DNA from: Acidobacteriota bacterium
GTDB taxonomy: Bacteria; Acidobacteriota; Terriglobia; Acidiferrales; UBA7541
NCBI GenBank assembly: GCA_003224135.1
Contig: QHYO01000363.1
Coordinates: forward strand, 1 to 5,284
Direction: 5' to 3'
DNA: 5,284 nt
The notes below the pieces were generated by a model. That model was not told where the DNA came from. It worked only from the letters and a program-made list of their open reading frames with translations, and did no database searches. Shown one piece after another: positions 4,714 to 5,284 of this stretch (its first letter is position 1; each line of letters begins with the position of its first letter). Both the position numbers and the translations under genes were made by a program.

Positions 4714-5284
4714 GTGTCTGCAAATACTGAAAAAGAGTCTTTAAGTTCGCTTGAGATGGACAGGGAAGTGATCCGCTGCAAGACGTGCGGTCTTGTACAG
4801 TACCGGACCCGCACGGGCAACTGCCGCCGCTGTGTGCGTGCATTGCCGCAGAGACTGGAGTTCCTGATTCCCGAGGCGCCACCGCTCGAGGAGCAGGGCG
4901 AGGAAGCAGTGTCCGACAAGTTCGCCAACCAGAAGACGGTTGAGAACATCGGGCAGCGCATCCGCCAGTTGCGCGAATCGCGCTCCATGACGCAAAGCCA
5001 GTTGCAGTCCAGGTCTAAAGTGTCGCGGTCCTATCTCTCACGAATCGAGAGCGGACAGATGACGCCGAGCCTGGGCACGCTGGAAAAGATCAGCGAAGCG
5101 TTGAACGTCGGGCTGAACCGGTTCTTCATACCGGAATCGGACGGCGAAGCGCTGCTCGAGGATCCGTTCATCCAGGGTCTGCGTCCGTTTTCGCAGCAGC
5201 TGGATTGGGAGCAGTGGCAATCGATATTGAAGAGGTTGCAGGCGATCAGCGACCACGTGGGAGCAGCGCCGGTGAACCTCCGCC
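4714..5284 (+). CDS. Zinc-ribbon plus XRE helix-turn-helix transcriptional regulator (C-terminus cut by window edge)
   Basis: The first 190 residues of a regulator that runs off the right edge. Residues 22-40 form a compact four-cysteine knuckle, CKTC (22-25) and CRRC (37-40), likely to bind one zinc. An acidic linker (about 51-72) leads to an XRE/Cro-type HTH at about 79-139: IGQRIRQLRESRSMTQSQL, then SRSYLSRIESGQMTPSL and LEKISEALNVGLNRFF. A downstream segment, PFIQGLRPFSQQLDWEQW followed by a predicted helix (168-180), is not a domain I can name. The GTG at 4714 is preferred because GAGGAG (4703-4708) lies five bases upstream; the ATG at 4756 has no good ribosome site, though starting there would still keep the zinc ribbon. 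The zinc ribbon may sense metal or redox state or mediate protein contact. Targets are unknown; the inverted repeat upstream suggests autoregulation. Confidence 0.88.
   Translation, partial: MSANTEKESLSSLEMDREVIRCKTCGLVQYRTRTGNCRRCVRALPQRLEFLIPEAPPLEEQGEEAVSDKFANQKTVENIGQRIRQLRESRSMTQSQLQSRSKVSRSYLSRIESGQMTPSLGTLEKISEALNVGLNRFFIPESDGEALLEDPFIQGLRPFSQQLDWEQWQSILKRLQAISDHVGAAPVNLR

Noticed and set aside
4556..4882. Minus-strand reading frame of 108 codons
   Set aside because: It overlaps the promoter region and the zinc-ribbon coding sequence in antisense and shows no domain.

Overview
The window looks like a chromosomal segment from a soil-type bacterium, most likely an acidobacterium (Acidobacteriota, Terriglobia-like). 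This rests on the moderately GC-rich, evenly coding sequence, on a membrane-anchored OmpR-type winged-helix regulator of a kind common in that phylum, and on the style of the HD-domain and zinc-ribbon/XRE proteins. The taxon is inferred from familiarity and was not searched. No RNA genes, CRISPR arrays, transposases, phage genes or integration sites were seen.

Layout. Positions 1-583 (-) hold the first 194 residues of a multi-helix DUF2306-type membrane protein that runs off the left edge. Upstream of it on the same strand lies an HxlR-family regulator (683-1054, -). That gene is divergent from an NmrA-like NAD(P)-binding oxidoreductase (1195-2064, +). A MarR-family regulator (2123-2647, -) converges on the oxidoreductase and is divergent from a short membrane-tethered winged-helix regulator (2761-3357, +). 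A strong REP-like hairpin (3391-3425) separates that gene from a convergent HD-domain hydrolase (3480-4079, -; TTG start). A 634-base gap (4080-4713) with little coding signal leads to a regulator that joins a four-cysteine zinc ribbon to an XRE helix-turn-helix (4714 onward, +; GTG start), cut by the right edge.

How the parts fit. Four of the seven genes are DNA-binding regulators, and two regulators sit head-to-head with another gene. The HxlR/NmrA pair resembles the E. coli ytfH/ytfG (quinone oxidoreductase 2) arrangement, suggesting a stress- or electrophile-responsive reductase under a local redox-sensing repressor. The MarR/winged-helix pair has the most striking regulatory DNA in the window: two near-consensus sigma-70-type promoters facing each other with overlapping -10 boxes, and an inverted repeat lying across both. 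This could act as a shared switch. The other genes show no clear functional link to each other. I found no convincing new multi-gene system; the interest lies in the regulatory architecture.
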